Positions 26,484 to 34,777 are shown, counted from the first letter of the stretch. The stretch: 64,000 nucleotides of DNA from Comamonas sp. lk (GCF_900564145.1 NZ_UOOB01000002.1:713577-777576); one strand, 5' to 3'. The notes: a model not told the origin generated them from the sequence alone. Numbers and translations: made by a program.

Positions 26484-26499
26484 CGCAAGCTTTGTGCCA
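26484..26499 (-). promoter_or_regulatory. Sigma-54 promoter motif facing the TonB receptor gene
   Basis: The minus strand reads TGGCACAAAGCTTGCG, matching TGGCAC-N5-TTGC. Only the base after GC departs from the W preference. The predicted start is near 26473, one base before the annotated ATG. Confidence 0.7.
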
Positions 26500-26536
26500 C
26501 GCAATGCACCGATTCAGCTCGTACCCCGCAGAAAAA

Positions 26537-26574
26537 CGCACCGAGACTGCGCACACTGAAAAGTTTTGGTGCAC
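26537..26574. promoter_or_regulatory. Candidate NtrC sites between the divergent TonB and ureA promoters
   Basis: CGCACC-GAGAC-TGCGCA (26537-26553) is an imperfect match to TGCACC-N5-GGTGCA, and TTTTGGTGCAC (26564-26574) is an intact half-site. They lie about 70-100 bp from the predicted TonB start and 105-140 bp from the predicted ureA start, so one enhancer could serve both. Confidence 0.45.
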
Positions 26575-26651
26575 AAACACGCCAAACCGCCCCAATGCAG
26601 TGCAAGTACCGAGCCTTGTGACCCCGAAACAGCTGCGCCAACGCACCGCTT

Positions 26652-26667
26652 TGGCATAGCACTTGCT
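26652..26667 (+). promoter_or_regulatory. Sigma-54 promoter of the ureA operon
   Basis: TGGCATAGCACTTGCT matches TGGCAY-N5-TTGCW. The predicted start is near 26678, giving a 77-base leader before ureA. Confidence 0.78.
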
Positions 26668-26692
26668 TCATGGAGCCCATATGGAATCACAC

Positions 26693-26723
26693 CGCGCGTT
26701 CTGTCGACGCCGTCGACCGCGCG
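26693..26723 (+). promoter_or_regulatory. Hairpin in the ureA leader
   Basis: CGCGCG (26693-26698) pairs with CGCGCG (26718-26723), and GTCGAC (26703-26708) with GTCGAC (26712-26717), leaving a four-base bulge and a GCC loop. It lies wholly within the predicted 5' leader. Confidence 0.5.
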
Positions 26724-26754
26724 AGCTGACTAGCCCTGCTTTGAGTGCAACGAT

Positions 26755-27057
26755 ATGGAATTGACGCCTCGCGAAAAAGACAAGCTGCTGATCTTCACCG
26801 CTGCCCTGCTGGCCGAGCGCCGCATGGCGCGCGGTCTCAAGCTCAACTACCCCGAGGCCGTGGCCCTGATCAGCGCCTATGTGATGGAGGGAGCCCGCGA
26901 CGGCAAGACCGTGGCCCAGCTGATGAGCGAGGGCCGCACCGTCCTCACGCGCGGCGATGTGATGGACGGCATTGCCGAGATGATTCCCGACATACAGATC
27001 GAGGCGACCTTTCCCGATGGCACCAAGCTCGTCACCGTGCACGAGCCGATTGCCTGA
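26755..27057 (+). CDS. ureA: Urease gamma subunit UreA
   Basis: UreA (100 residues) is the standard-length gamma subunit of the three-subunit bacterial urease. It starts [19 protein letters not shown] and contains [13 protein letters not shown] and VQLMSEG-like/[11 protein letters not shown] segments, ending in VTVHEPI. It is first in ureA-hupE-ureB-ureC-GNAT-ureE-ureF-ureG and is preceded by a sigma-54 promoter. The ribosome binding site is weak. Confidence 0.97.
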   Translation: MELTPREKDKLLIFTAALLAERRMARGLKLNYPEAVALISAYVMEGARDGKTVAQLMSEGRTVLTRGDVMDGIAEMIPDIQIEATFPDGTKLVTVHEPIA

Positions 27058-27109
27058 ATGCGGTTCTCGCCAGATCTCAAGTCTTTTAGCCCTCAAGCCC
27101 TTACCCATA

Positions 27110-27132
27110 AAGCGCAGAAAGCTATGAAATTC
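27110..27132 (+). repeat. Dispersed repeat copy that contains the hupE start codon
   Basis: Reads AAGCGC, AGAA, AGCTATG, AAATTC. The ATG within the repeat is the chosen start codon of the HupE/UreJ gene. Confidence 0.6.
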
Positions 27133-27732
27133 AAGAACATCATTCTCTCTACGGCCACCGCTGCAGCGGCTCTTCCCCTGTCCGCCATGGCCCATGTGGG
27201 CGCCGATGGCGGCGGTCACCACCATTTTCTCGACAGCTTCAGCCACGCCCTGGCCCACCCGTTTACCGGCGCCGATCACCTGGCAGCCATGCTGGCCGTG
27301 GGTGCCTGGAGCGCGCTGACGGTCACTCCGGCCTGGCGCGCACCACTCGCTTTTGTGGCGCTGTTGGTAGCCGGTGCGCTGGCAGGCTTCGCCGGCCTCT
27401 GGGTGCCCGGCGTGGAACCCATGATTGCCGCCTCAGTTCTGGTGCTGGGGCTGCTGCTTGCGGTGCAGAAAAAAATGGCCTGGGGTGCGGCCGCGGGGCT
27501 GGCGGGCATGTTTGCCTTCTTCCATGGTGCGGCCCATGGCTATGAGCTGGCAGCAGATACCGGCATGGCGGCCGTGGGTGCGCTGGCAGGCATGGCGCTT
27601 GGATCGGCGCTGCTGCATGTCTGCGGCATGGTGCTGGGTCAGGCCCTGCTGCAGCGCCACCGGTGGTTGGCCAGCCTGGGCGGCGCAGCCACGGCGGCAT
27701 TGGGCGTCTTCATGCTGACGCGCCTGGCCTGA
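27124..27732 (+). CDS. ureJ: HupE/UreJ family nickel permease
   Basis: The 202-residue inner-membrane protein has a signal sequence (AAAALPLSAMA) followed by His-rich AHVGADGGGHHHF, the HPFTGADHLAAMLAVG motif that defines HupE/UreJ, and about six transmembrane segments. Members are secondary nickel or cobalt permeases. It sits between ureA and ureB, a position typical of ureJ in Burkholderiales. The open frame begins at 27058 directly after the ureA stop, but the signal peptide points to ATG 27124, which lies in a repeat copy. Confidence 0.92.
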   Translation: MKFKNIILSTATAAAALPLSAMAHVGADGGGHHHFLDSFSHALAHPFTGADHLAAMLAVGAWSALTVTPAWRAPLAFVALLVAGALAGFAGLWVPGVEPMIAASVLVLGLLLAVQKKMAWGAAAGLAGMFAFFHGAAHGYELAADTGMAAVGALAGMALGSALLHVCGMVLGQALLQRHRWLASLGGAATAALGVFMLTRLA

Positions 27733-27747
27733 CGCAAAGGAGCAGCC

Positions 27748-28053
27748 ATGATCCCCGGAGAATATTTGCTGGATGACGGCGCGCACGAACTCAACTCCGG
27801 CCGCCGCACGCTCACCCTGGTGGTGCAGAACACCAGCGACCGACCGATTCAGGTCGGCTCGCACTACCACTTTGCCGAGACCAATGCGGGCCTGCAATTC
27901 GATCGTGCGCAAGCCCACGGCATGCGCCTGAATATTGCCAGCGGCATGGCCGTGCGTTTCGAGCCCGGCCAGCAACGTACCGTCGAGCTGGTAGACCTGG
28001 CCGGCGACAGAAAAATCTACGGCTTTCGCGGCCTGGTGATGGGAGATTTGTAA
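27748..28053 (+). CDS. ureB: Urease beta subunit UreB
   Basis: UreB (101 residues) is the standard beta subunit: [37 protein letters not shown], then [13 protein letters not shown]. The ribosome binding site AAAGGAG is seven bases from ATG. Its stop overlaps the ureC start (TAATG). Confidence 0.97.
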   Translation: MIPGEYLLDDGAHELNSGRRTLTLVVQNTSDRPIQVGSHYHFAETNAGLQFDRAQAHGMRLNIASGMAVRFEPGQQRTVELVDLAGDRKIYGFRGLVMGDL

Positions 28054-29771
28054 TGGCCACCATGGACCGACGTGCCTATGCCGAAACCTTTGGCCCCACG
28101 GTGGGCGACCGCGTGCGCCTGGCCGACACGGATCTGATCATTGAAGTGGAAAAAGACTTCACCCTGGCCGCCGGCGGCTACGGCGAAGAGGTGAAATTTG
28201 GCGGCGGCAAAACCATACGCGACGGCATGGCGCAAAGCCAGCGCAGCCGCGAACAAGGCGCCATGGACACGGTGCTGACCAATGCGCTGATCATCGACCA
28301 CTGGGGCATAGTCAAGGCCGATATCGGCTTGAAAGACGGGCGCATTGCGGCCATAGGCAAGGCCGGCAATCCCGACACCCAGCCCGGCGTGGACATCATC
28401 ATCGGCCCCGGCACCGAAATCATCAGCTGCGAAGGCAAGCTGGTCACGGCCGGCGGCATCGATACCCATATCCACTTCATCGCTCCGCAGCAGATCGAAG
28501 AGGCGCTGACCAGCGGGGTGACCACCATGATTGGCGGCGGCACGGGTCCTGCCACCGGCACCTTTGCCACCACCTGCACGCCCGGCCCCTGGAATATGGA
28601 GCGCATGCTGCAGGCAGCCGATGCCTTCCCCATGAATCTCGGCTTTCTGGGCAAGGGCAATGCCAGCCTGCCGCAAGGCCTGCATGAGCAGATCAGCGCC
28701 GGCGCGATTGGTTTGAAACTGCACGAGGACTGGGGCAGCACGCCGGCCGCCATAGACAACTGCCTGACGGTGGCTGAAGAGACCGATACCCAGGTGGCGA
28801 TTCACACCGACACGCTCAACGAATCCGGCTTTGTGGAAGACACGGTGGCCGCCTTCAAAGGGCGCACCATCCACACCTTCCACACCGAAGGCGCGGGCGG
28901 CGGCCATGCGCCCGACATCTTGAAAGTGGTGGGCGAAGCCAATGTCCTGCCCTCGTCCACCAACCCCACCCGACCCTACACCATCAACACGCTGGACGAG
29001 CATGTGGACATGCTCATGGTCTGCCACCACCTGAATGCCGGCATTGCCGAAGATCTGGCTTTTGCCGAAAGCCGCATCCGCAAGGAAACGATTGCGGCCG
29101 AGGACATACTGCACGACATCGGCGCCATCAGCATGTTCAGCTCCGACAGCCAGGCCATGGGCCGCGTGGGCGAAGTGATTTTGCGCACCTGGCAGACGGC
29201 GCACAAGATGAAGCAGCAACGCGGCCAACTGACGGGAGACAGCGAGCGCCACGACAACTTCCGTATCAAGCGCTATATCGCCAAATACACCATCAATCCT
29301 GCGATTGCCCACGGAATCAGCCACGAGGTGGGCAGCCTGGAAGTGGGCAAATGGGCCGATATCGTGATCTGGAAACCGGCCTTCTTTGGCGTCAAACCCA
29401 CCTGCATCTTGAAAGGCGGCTTCATCGCCATGGCGGCCATGGGCGACCCGAACGCCTCCATTCCCACGCCCCAGCCCGTGCATTACCGTCCCATGTTTGG
29501 CGCCTATGGCGGGGCCCTGGCCAGGACCTCGCTGACCTTTGTCTCGCAGGCCGGCTTGGCTGCGGGCATAGGTCAGCGTTTCGGCCTGCAAAAGCCGCTA
29601 TCTGCCGTCAAAGGCATACGCGGTGTGCAAAAGCAGCACATGATTCACAATGACCTGGCACCGCATATGGAGGTAGATGCCCAGACCTATGCCGTGCGCG
29701 CCAACGGCGATTTGCTGACCTGCGAGCCTGCCCACAGCCTGCCCATGGCCCAGCGCTACTTTCTGTTCTGA
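28053..29771 (+). CDS. ureC: Urease alpha subunit UreC
   Basis: UreC (572 residues) is the catalytic subunit with the dinuclear nickel centre that hydrolyses urea to ammonia and carbamate. Visible are the metal ligands HIHF ([14 protein letters not shown]), the carbamylated Lys222 in [12 protein letters not shown], the [10 protein letters not shown] and [15 protein letters not shown] ligands, the flap [10 protein letters not shown] with the mobile Cys-His pair, and [14 protein letters not shown] with the Asp ligand. Length is full, with no truncation. Confidence 0.98.
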   Translation: MATMDRRAYAETFGPTVGDRVRLADTDLIIEVEKDFTLAAGGYGEEVKFGGGKTIRDGMAQSQRSREQGAMDTVLTNALIIDHWGIVKADIGLKDGRIAAIGKAGNPDTQPGVDIIIGPGTEIISCEGKLVTAGGIDTHIHFIAPQQIEEALTSGVTTMIGGGTGPATGTFATTCTPGPWNMERMLQAADAFPMNLGFLGKGNASLPQGLHEQISAGAIGLKLHEDWGSTPAAIDNCLTVAEETDTQVAIHTDTLNESGFVEDTVAAFKGRTIHTFHTEGAGGGHAPDILKVVGEANVLPSSTNPTRPYTINTLDEHVDMLMVCHHLNAGIAEDLAFAESRIRKETIAAEDILHDIGAISMFSSDSQAMGRVGEVILRTWQTAHKMKQQRGQLTGDSERHDNFRIKRYIAKYTINPAIAHGISHEVGSLEVGKWADIVIWKPAFFGVKPTCILKGGFIAMAAMGDPNASIPTPQPVHYRPMFGAYGGALARTSLTFVSQAGLAAGIGQRFGLQKPLSAVKGIRGVQKQHMIHNDLAPHMEVDAQTYAVRANGDLLTCEPAHSLPMAQRYFLF

Positions 29772-29779
29772 AGCACAGC

Positions 29780-30244
29780 ATGACTCTCTTGCGATTTGCA
29801 CTCGACCCTGCCAGCGACCCGCGCGTGCTCGCCTTGCTGCAGGCCCATCTGGACGATATGTATCGCATCTCGCCGCCCGAGAGCGTGCACGCTCTGGATG
29901 TAGAGCAGTTGCGCCAGCCCGATATCCGCTTCTGGACGGCCTGGTCCGGCGACAAGCTGGTCGGCAGCTGCGCCCTCAAGCAGCTCGATAGCAACCATCT
30001 TGAACTCAAGAGCATGCGTGTGGATGCGGCGCATAGAGGCACGGGTGCAGCACAGCAGCTGCTGGATTTTGTGCTGGTACAGGCCCAGCAGGGCGGCGGC
30101 CAGCGCATCAGCCTGGAGACGGGCACGGAAGATTTTTTCGCCCCGGCTCGTCGTCTCTACGCTCGCAACGGCTTTCTGCCCTGCGAGCCTTTTGGCAGCT
30201 ATCAGCCAGACCCCAACAGCTGCTTCATGAGCCGTGCCATCTGA
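29780..30244 (+). CDS. GNAT family N-acetyltransferase
   Basis: The 154-residue protein shows the acetyl-CoA fold (VGSCALKQLD, LELKSMRVDAAHRGTGAAQQLL with a partly degenerate RGxGxG loop, ISLETGTEDFFAPARRLYARNGF). It resembles the YedL/PaiA-like acetyltransferases. It lies 8 bp after ureC and before ureE on the same strand, so it is probably co-transcribed with the urease genes, although no function in urease assembly is known. Confidence 0.88.
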   Translation: MTLLRFALDPASDPRVLALLQAHLDDMYRISPPESVHALDVEQLRQPDIRFWTAWSGDKLVGSCALKQLDSNHLELKSMRVDAAHRGTGAAQQLLDFVLVQAQQGGGQRISLETGTEDFFAPARRLYARNGFLPCEPFGSYQPDPNSCFMSRAI

Positions 30245-30254
30245 TAACGCCGCG

Positions 30255-30791
30255 CTAAGTCTTGCCCGGCGCCGAGTTGAGCTCAAACGCGGTGCCCGGA
30301 TGCTGGCCGCCCTGGCTTTTGAACCACTCAATCCAGTCACTGGCGGCAATCACGGGCGCACCGTGCACGGTGGCCGACAGGGCTTCATAGACCAGCAGCA
30401 TCATGGTCTGCTGCCCGCCATGGGTCAGCATCACCGGCAAGCTCAGAATACGCTTGGTGTATTCGCCCAGATCCTCGGGCCACAGGCCTTCGATACGGTC
30501 CATCGCCTGCTCCAGTGCCTCGTCCATGGGGTAGACCTCGGCCAGCACGGTCTGCGTGCCTTCAAGCCTCAGGCCCGGGTACCAGCCCAGGTCGTGCAAA
30601 GTTCCGCTCAAGCGGGTTCTTCCCAGGCAGGCGATGCCGGGGCGGAGTTTGGCAATGTCATTGACACCACCGGCACGCAAGGTACCGTAGACCGCCACGC
30701 AGGTCGCGCCACAGGCCTGCCAGCCGCTCGCAGCGCCGGACGAAGAAGTCGGGGAATCCATTTCTGCAAAAGCTTCCAGAGAAGTTGTCAT
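30255..30791 (-). CDS. Gamma-glutamylcyclotransferase family (AIG2-like) protein
   Basis: The 178-residue product has the GGCT fold: VAVYGTLRAGG at the N-terminus (the YGTLR motif), LSGTLHDLGWYPGLR, and LAEVYPMDEALEQAMDRIEGL with the catalytic Glu. Such proteins cyclise gamma-glutamyl amines or peptides to 5-oxoproline. It is the only minus-strand gene inside the ure operon, separating GNAT from ureE; ureE may therefore need its own promoter. I used ATG 30791; ATG 30761 is possible. Confidence 0.85.
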   Translation of the reverse strand: MTTSLEAFAEMDSPTSSSGAASGWQACGATCVAVYGTLRAGGVNDIAKLRPGIACLGRTRLSGTLHDLGWYPGLRLEGTQTVLAEVYPMDEALEQAMDRIEGLWPEDLGEYTKRILSLPVMLTHGGQQTMMLLVYEALSATVHGAPVIAASDWIEWFKSQGGQHPGTAFELNSAPGKT

Positions 30792-30886
30792 AGGGCTAGC
30801 ATCATCCAGCTTAGGTATATGAGCAACACATGCAACATGCGCGCCAGCCTGGGCGCTACCTCTCTTATTCTGATCCCTCATTCACC

Positions 30887-31414
30887 ATGCTGACTGCCAA
30901 CAAACTATTGCCTCAAGGCCAGGGACTGTCTGCCGTGCTGCTCAAGCGCGCGGCCACCATAGAGCTGGACTGGGACGTGCGCCAGAAAAGCCGCTTCGCC
31001 GCCAACGACAGCCTGGGCCGCGCACTGGCGATTTTTCTGCCGCGCGGCCAGGCCGTGCGCGGCGGTGATGTACTGGTGGCCGAAGACGGCTCGCTGATCC
31101 GCGTGATCGCCGCACCGCAAAAAGTGCTGCAGATCACGGCCTGCAAAGAGCATGGCTCGCCCTTCGATCTGATGCGCGCCGCCTACCATCTGGGCAACCG
31201 CCATGTGCCCATCGAGCTGCAGCCCGATCACCTGAAGATTGAACCCGATCATGTGCTGGCCGACATGTTGCGCAGCATGCATATGACGGTGATCGAAACC
31301 GATCTGCCGTTCGAGCCCGAAGGCGGCGCCTATGGCGGCCATGTGACCAATGACGGCCACAGCCACCATCACCACAGCCATGCCCACGGCCACGACTGCG
31401 GCCATGCACACTGA
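30887..31414 (+). CDS. ureE: Urease accessory protein UreE (nickel metallochaperone)
   Basis: UreE (175 residues) binds nickel and delivers it to the UreDFG-urease complex. It has the N-terminal peptide-binding domain, the conserved [13 protein letters not shown] with the Ni-binding His, and a long C-terminal His tail ([18 protein letters not shown]) of about 20 residues that can store several metal ions. The ATG at 30887 follows an unproductive upstream extension. Its end overlaps ureF by 11 bp. Confidence 0.96.
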   Translation: MLTANKLLPQGQGLSAVLLKRAATIELDWDVRQKSRFAANDSLGRALAIFLPRGQAVRGGDVLVAEDGSLIRVIAAPQKVLQITACKEHGSPFDLMRAAYHLGNRHVPIELQPDHLKIEPDHVLADMLRSMHMTVIETDLPFEPEGGAYGGHVTNDGHSHHHHSHAHGHDCGHAH

Positions 31415-32123
31415 CGCTGCAGCCGGGCTGACGCCGCACAGCTTTCTGCAGCTGATGTGGCTGGCTTCGCCCGCGCTGCCGATTGGCGGATTTTCTTACT
31501 CCGAAGTGCTTGAAGCGGCCATCAATGCTGCGCTGGTTACTACCGAAAAAGAAGCATCCACCTGGCTGCTGCAGCAGCTGCATCTGGCGCAGTCGCGCAG
31601 CGACATGGCGGCCATTGCCCAGGCGCTACCGGCCTGGCAAAACCGGGACCTGGCGCGGGTGGAACAGCTCAACGACTGGGTGCTCAGCACCCGAGAGACC
31701 AGCGAGCTGCGCTTGCAGACCGAGCAAATGGGCAAATCGCTGAGCGACTGGCTGCGCAACCAGCATGCGGCCGATGCCGAACGCAGTGCGCAGATCGGCC
31801 AGCTGGCCGCGCTCTCGCAGCGAACGCCAAGCTATCCCATCGCTTTTGCACTGGCGGCGACCTATGCCCAGGCACCCGTACAAGAAGCGCTGCTGGCCTA
31901 TGCTTTTGGCTGGGCCGAAAACATGGTGCAGGCCGCCATCAAGGCCGTGCCGCTGGGCCAGAACGCAGGCCAGCGCATTCTGGCGCAACTGGCCCAGGAA
32001 ATTCCCGCCGCCGTGGCGCATGCGCAGTCTCTGACCGACAGCACACGCCAGGCTTTCTCGCCCATGCTGGCCATACTTTCGGCCCAGCATGAACACCAGT
32101 ATTCACGCCTGTTTAGATCATGA
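31404..32123 (+). CDS. ureF: Urease accessory protein UreF
   Basis: UreF (239 residues) bridges UreD and UreG in the activation complex. Features are [47 protein letters not shown] C-terminal helices and [10 protein letters not shown], the most conserved UreF block. The start at 31404 overlaps ureE; the longer frame from 31350 runs through the ureE His tail and is unlikely. Its stop overlaps the ureG start (ATGA). Confidence 0.96.
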   Translation: MHTDAAAGLTPHSFLQLMWLASPALPIGGFSYSEVLEAAINAALVTTEKEASTWLLQQLHLAQSRSDMAAIAQALPAWQNRDLARVEQLNDWVLSTRETSELRLQTEQMGKSLSDWLRNQHAADAERSAQIGQLAALSQRTPSYPIAFALAATYAQAPVQEALLAYAFGWAENMVQAAIKAVPLGQNAGQRILAQLAQEIPAAVAHAQSLTDSTRQAFSPMLAILSAQHEHQYSRLFRS

Positions 32124-32785
32124 GCACTTCCGCACTGCACCATATCCCCAACCGCAGCAAACAGCTGCCACCGCTGCGCGTGGGCATAGGCGGCCCCGTG
32201 GGCTCGGGCAAGACCACCATTCTTGAAATGCTGTGCAAGGCCATGCGCGACAAATGGGACTTGATCGCCATCACCAACGACATCTACACCAAGGAGGACC
32301 AGCGCCTGCTCACCGTCAGCGGCGCCCTGCCTGCCGAACGCATCATGGGCGTGGAGACCGGCGGCTGCCCGCACACCGCCATCCGCGAAGATGCTTCCAT
32401 CAATCTGGAAGCCATCGACCGCATGCTGGGCCAGTTCCCCGATGCCGATATCGTGTTCATCGAATCGGGCGGCGACAACCTGGCCGCGACCTTCAGCCCG
32501 GAGCTGTCGGACCTGACGATTTACGTGATCGATGTGGCGGCCGGCGAGAAAATCCCGCGCAAGGGCGGCCCCGGCATCACCAAGAGCGATCTGTTCGTCA
32601 TCAACAAGACCGATCTGGCTCCTTATGTGGGCGCCAATCTGGACATCATGCGCAGCGACACCGTGCGCATGCGCACCACGGCCAAGGGACTCAAGCCCTT
32701 TGTGATGACCAACCTCAAGACCCTGGACGGCCTGGACGAAGTAGTGGCATTCATCGAATCCCAGGGCCTGCTGGCAGCGCGCTAA
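32120..32785 (+). CDS. ureG: Urease accessory GTPase UreG
   Basis: UreG (221 residues) is a SIMIBI-class GTPase powering nickel insertion. It shows the P-loop [10 protein letters not shown], the [17 protein letters not shown] segment with the metal-binding [18 protein letters not shown] and the guanine-specificity motif NKTDLAP. It is the last gene of the ure operon. The only hairpin after it works best on the opposite strand. Confidence 0.97.
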   Translation: MSTSALHHIPNRSKQLPPLRVGIGGPVGSGKTTILEMLCKAMRDKWDLIAITNDIYTKEDQRLLTVSGALPAERIMGVETGGCPHTAIREDASINLEAIDRMLGQFPDADIVFIESGGDNLAATFSPELSDLTIYVIDVAAGEKIPRKGGPGITKSDLFVINKTDLAPYVGANLDIMRSDTVRMRTTAKGLKPFVMTNLKTLDGLDEVVAFIESQGLLAAR

Positions 32786-32812
32786 GCACCCAGATCAGCG
32801 GATGACGGGCAC

Positions 32813-32837
32813 AAAAAAGCCGCTTTGAAAAAGCGGC
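32813..32837 (-). terminator. Rho-independent terminator on the minus strand
   Basis: GCCGCTTT (32819-32826) pairs with AAAGCGGC (32830-32837). On the minus strand it is followed by six T residues (32818-32813). It ends the small transcript that begins near 33041 and may also slow transcripts leaving ureG. Confidence 0.85.
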
Positions 32838-32861
32838 CGTTTCTGTTGCGCTGAAAGCGAC

Positions 32862-32963
32862 TTACTGGTTTGCGACTTCCAGGTGGAATTCGCGGGCTTC
32901 CTGGATGAACTGGATCAGGGATTCGAGAGCTTGGCGCATGATGAACTTTCTTTGTTGAATCAT
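32862..32963 (-). CDS. Candidate small protein (33 aa) with its own promoter and terminator
   Basis: ATG 32963 opens a 33-codon frame ending in TAA at 32862; a second in-frame ATG at 32939 gives 25 residues and has the purine-rich AAAGAAAG nearby. The product contains an amphipathic helix (ALESLIQFIQEAREFHLEV). A consensus sigma-70 promoter (33048-33076) lies 85 bp upstream and a textbook terminator follows the stop by 25 bp, giving a transcript of about 230 bases. This support makes a gene likely. It may encode a small protein, or the RNA itself may be the product. I do not recognise the family. Confidence 0.55.
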   Translation of the reverse strand: MIQQRKFIMRQALESLIQFIQEAREFHLEVANQ

Positions 32964-33314
32964 GAGATGCACTGCAAGCAAAGGACGGCGGGCATCTCAA
33001 ACACCGTCAAACCAGGGAAAACGACTAAGTGTTAACCCTTGGTGCTAAGTATAAACCACAGGTCTGATTTTGCCAAGTACCTGTTTGGCGCCAATCTCCA
33101 CCACGACGCCTGTCAGCGGTAAAAAGCCGGGAGTTACGCAAAATAAGGTGCGGATTCATGACGCTATGGCGTGGTTTTTGCAGCAAAATCAGGCGCTTTG
33201 GCCGGCGAAAAAGCCACCCTGCTCCGCGACATTGCGCCGGCTGCTACGCTAGAGGCTGTTGACAATACAAATTGCAGCGCGCACGTTCTTTGTGCATGCG
33301 CCCGGGAAGTGGAG
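32964..33314. other. Intergenic region with the small-transcript promoter and leader
   Basis: About 350 bp without a large gene. It holds the small-transcript leader and promoter at its left end (33041-33076). A TTGACA at 33259-33264 on the plus strand lacks a clear -10 partner. I see nothing else. Confidence 0.5.
33048..33076 (-). promoter_or_regulatory. Sigma-70 promoter of the small minus-strand transcript
   Basis: On the minus strand TTGGCA (33076-33071), a 17-bp spacer and TATACT (33053-33048) match the -35/-10 consensus at five of six positions each. The start is expected near 33041. Confidence 0.75.
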
Positions 33315-33479
33315 ATGGTGCGAGATCATGGTTTGCAGCAGGTGGCCAGGCGCTGGGGCCGTCCCGTAAATACGGCCATCCAGCCCGGCTGCGACGCCTG
33401 TTTGCTGCTGCCGGCCGACAAGGCCCAGGCCCGCCAGGCCAACGCTGCTCACGCCACTGACAGGAGGGATGGCATATGA
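33315..33479 (+). CDS. Possible small protein (54 aa) coupled to a GNAT gene
   Basis: The ATG at 33315 is preceded by GGGAAGTGGAG and opens a 54-codon frame with G+C-rich third positions typical of this genome. Its TGA overlaps the ATG of the next gene (ATGA), as in coupled genes. The sequence (CDACLLLPADKAQARQ) matches no family known to me. It could be chance in G+C-rich DNA. Confidence 0.3.
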   Translation: MVRDHGLQQVARRWGRPVNTAIQPGCDACLLLPADKAQARQANAAHATDRRDGI

Positions 33480-33988
33480 GTTCAGCCGTCTCAGGCCCCA
33501 ACGCTCCGGCATCCTGGCGCGTCATGCCTATGAACCCGGACGAAGCGCCTTGGTCGCTGCTGCTGCTGGCCGATCCCTCGCGCGAAAAGGTCAAGCGCTA
33601 TCTGCGCGGCTCCACCTGCTTTGCGGCACGCCAGACCGCGCATTTCACACCCAGCGGCCTGGGCACGCTGGTGGGCGTTGCCGTGCTGGTGCCGGCGCAG
33701 GCGCCGCAGTGCTGGGAGCTGATGAATATCGCCGTCTCCACAGCCTGGCAAGGCCATGGCGTGGGCTCCGCCCTGCTGCAGCGCTGCATTGCCTGGGTGC
33801 GCGAGCAAGGTGCAACCCGGCTGGAGGTCGGTACGGGCACGTTTGGCGACCAGCTGATCTTCTACCAGCGCGCGGGCTTTCGCGTGAGCAGCGTGGAGCG
33901 CGATTTCTTCCTCAAGCACTACACCACACAGCTGTGGGAGCACGGCGTTCAGCACAAGGACATGCTGCGCCTTGCACTGGAACTGTAG
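33476..33988 (+). CDS. GNAT family N-acetyltransferase
   Basis: The 170-residue protein shows the GNAT core: GTLVGVAVLVP, WELMNIAVSTAWQGHGVGSALLQRC with the acetyl-CoA loop QGHGVG, and TRLEVGTGTFGDQLIFYQRAGF near the C-terminus. The ATG at 33476 has a strong ribosome binding site (AGGAGGG). The substrate is unknown. It is distinct from the ure-operon GNAT protein. Confidence 0.88.
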   Translation: MSSAVSGPNAPASWRVMPMNPDEAPWSLLLLADPSREKVKRYLRGSTCFAARQTAHFTPSGLGTLVGVAVLVPAQAPQCWELMNIAVSTAWQGHGVGSALLQRCIAWVREQGATRLEVGTGTFGDQLIFYQRAGFRVSSVERDFFLKHYTTQLWEHGVQHKDMLRLALEL

Positions 33989-34081
33989 CCAGACAGGCGC
34001 ACATGAGGGCGCATGGCCTACAGCAAGGCCTGGCGCATCGGCCTAAAACGGTGACACAGTCACCATTGAAAGCACGACGCC

Positions 34082-34702
34082 ATGCCCACCACCCAAACCA
34101 GGCACAGCAAGCCGGTCGGCAAAATCATTCCCGCCGCCCAAGCCAAGCGCCACTCCATTGCCAAGGCCAAAACCGTGGCTCCCGAGGTGCCGGTGCAGCT
34201 GGGCAGCACGCCGCAGACCCGATTTCGCGGCGACCCCGACATCTTTGGCCGTCTGGTGCAAGACCATGACCAGCACCGGGCACTGCTGGCCATGATTGCC
34301 GCCACCCGCGGTGAATCCGACGAACGAAAGAAACTGTTCAAGGAATTGGTCAAGGAACTCAAAGGCCATGCCGCCGCCGAGGAGCAGGCGCTGTGGTCCA
34401 CGGTGATGCGCAATCCCAAGACCACCGACGACGCACGCCATGCGGTCGCCGAGCACAAGCAAATCGACGACATGCTGGCAGATCTGGCAGCACGCGACAT
34501 GGCCAGCCCGGGCTGGCTACGCCGCTTTGCCGGCTTGCGCGAGGAGTATCTGCACCATATTCGCGAAGAGGAGCAGGAGCAGTTCGTCCAGGCGCAAAAG
34601 CATTTATCGGACAGCGATGTGCGCTATATGAAGCAGTTCTTCAACCGCAGAAAACGTGAGGAAAAAGCCGCCGCCAAGGTCACGACCCAGATCAAGCACT
34701 GA
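34082..34702 (+). CDS. Hemerythrin HHE domain protein
   Basis: The 206-residue protein has a basic N-terminal tail of about 50 residues and a hemerythrin-like four-helix bundle with candidate di-iron ligands in VQDHDQHRALL, KGHAAAEEQAL, AEHKQIDDML and YLHHIREEEQEQF. The C-terminal tail is again Lys/Arg rich (FFNRRKREEKAAAK). Hemerythrin domain proteins bind O2 or NO or defend against oxidative stress. The two basic tails could allow nucleic acid or membrane binding. It ends before a long bidirectional hairpin. Confidence 0.88.
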   Translation: MPTTQTRHSKPVGKIIPAAQAKRHSIAKAKTVAPEVPVQLGSTPQTRFRGDPDIFGRLVQDHDQHRALLAMIAATRGESDERKKLFKELVKELKGHAAAEEQALWSTVMRNPKTTDDARHAVAEHKQIDDMLADLAARDMASPGWLRRFAGLREEYLHHIREEEQEQFVQAQKHLSDSDVRYMKQFFNRRKREEKAAAKVTTQIKH

Positions 34703-34740
34703 AGCAGCGCTCCTGTATGAATAGCTGCTGGTGCACATGC

Positions 34741-34777
34741 AAAAAAGGCCTTGGCATGAATGAATGCCAAGGCCTTT
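34741..34777 (-). terminator. Terminator of the DAHP synthase gene
   Basis: A 14-bp perfect stem (34744-34757 with 34764-34777) with loop GAATGA is followed on the minus strand by a T run extending to 34741. It may also stop plus-strand transcripts from the hemerythrin gene. Confidence 0.88.

Noticed and set aside
28017..29591. Long minus-strand open frame (524 codons) opposite ureC
   Set aside because: Shadow of the urease alpha subunit gene; no recognisable domain.
33469..34269. 266-codon plus-strand frame spanning the GNAT gene and the hemerythrin gene start
   Set aside because: It overlaps two genes with clear domains in other frames and is Arg/Gly/Ala rich without motifs.
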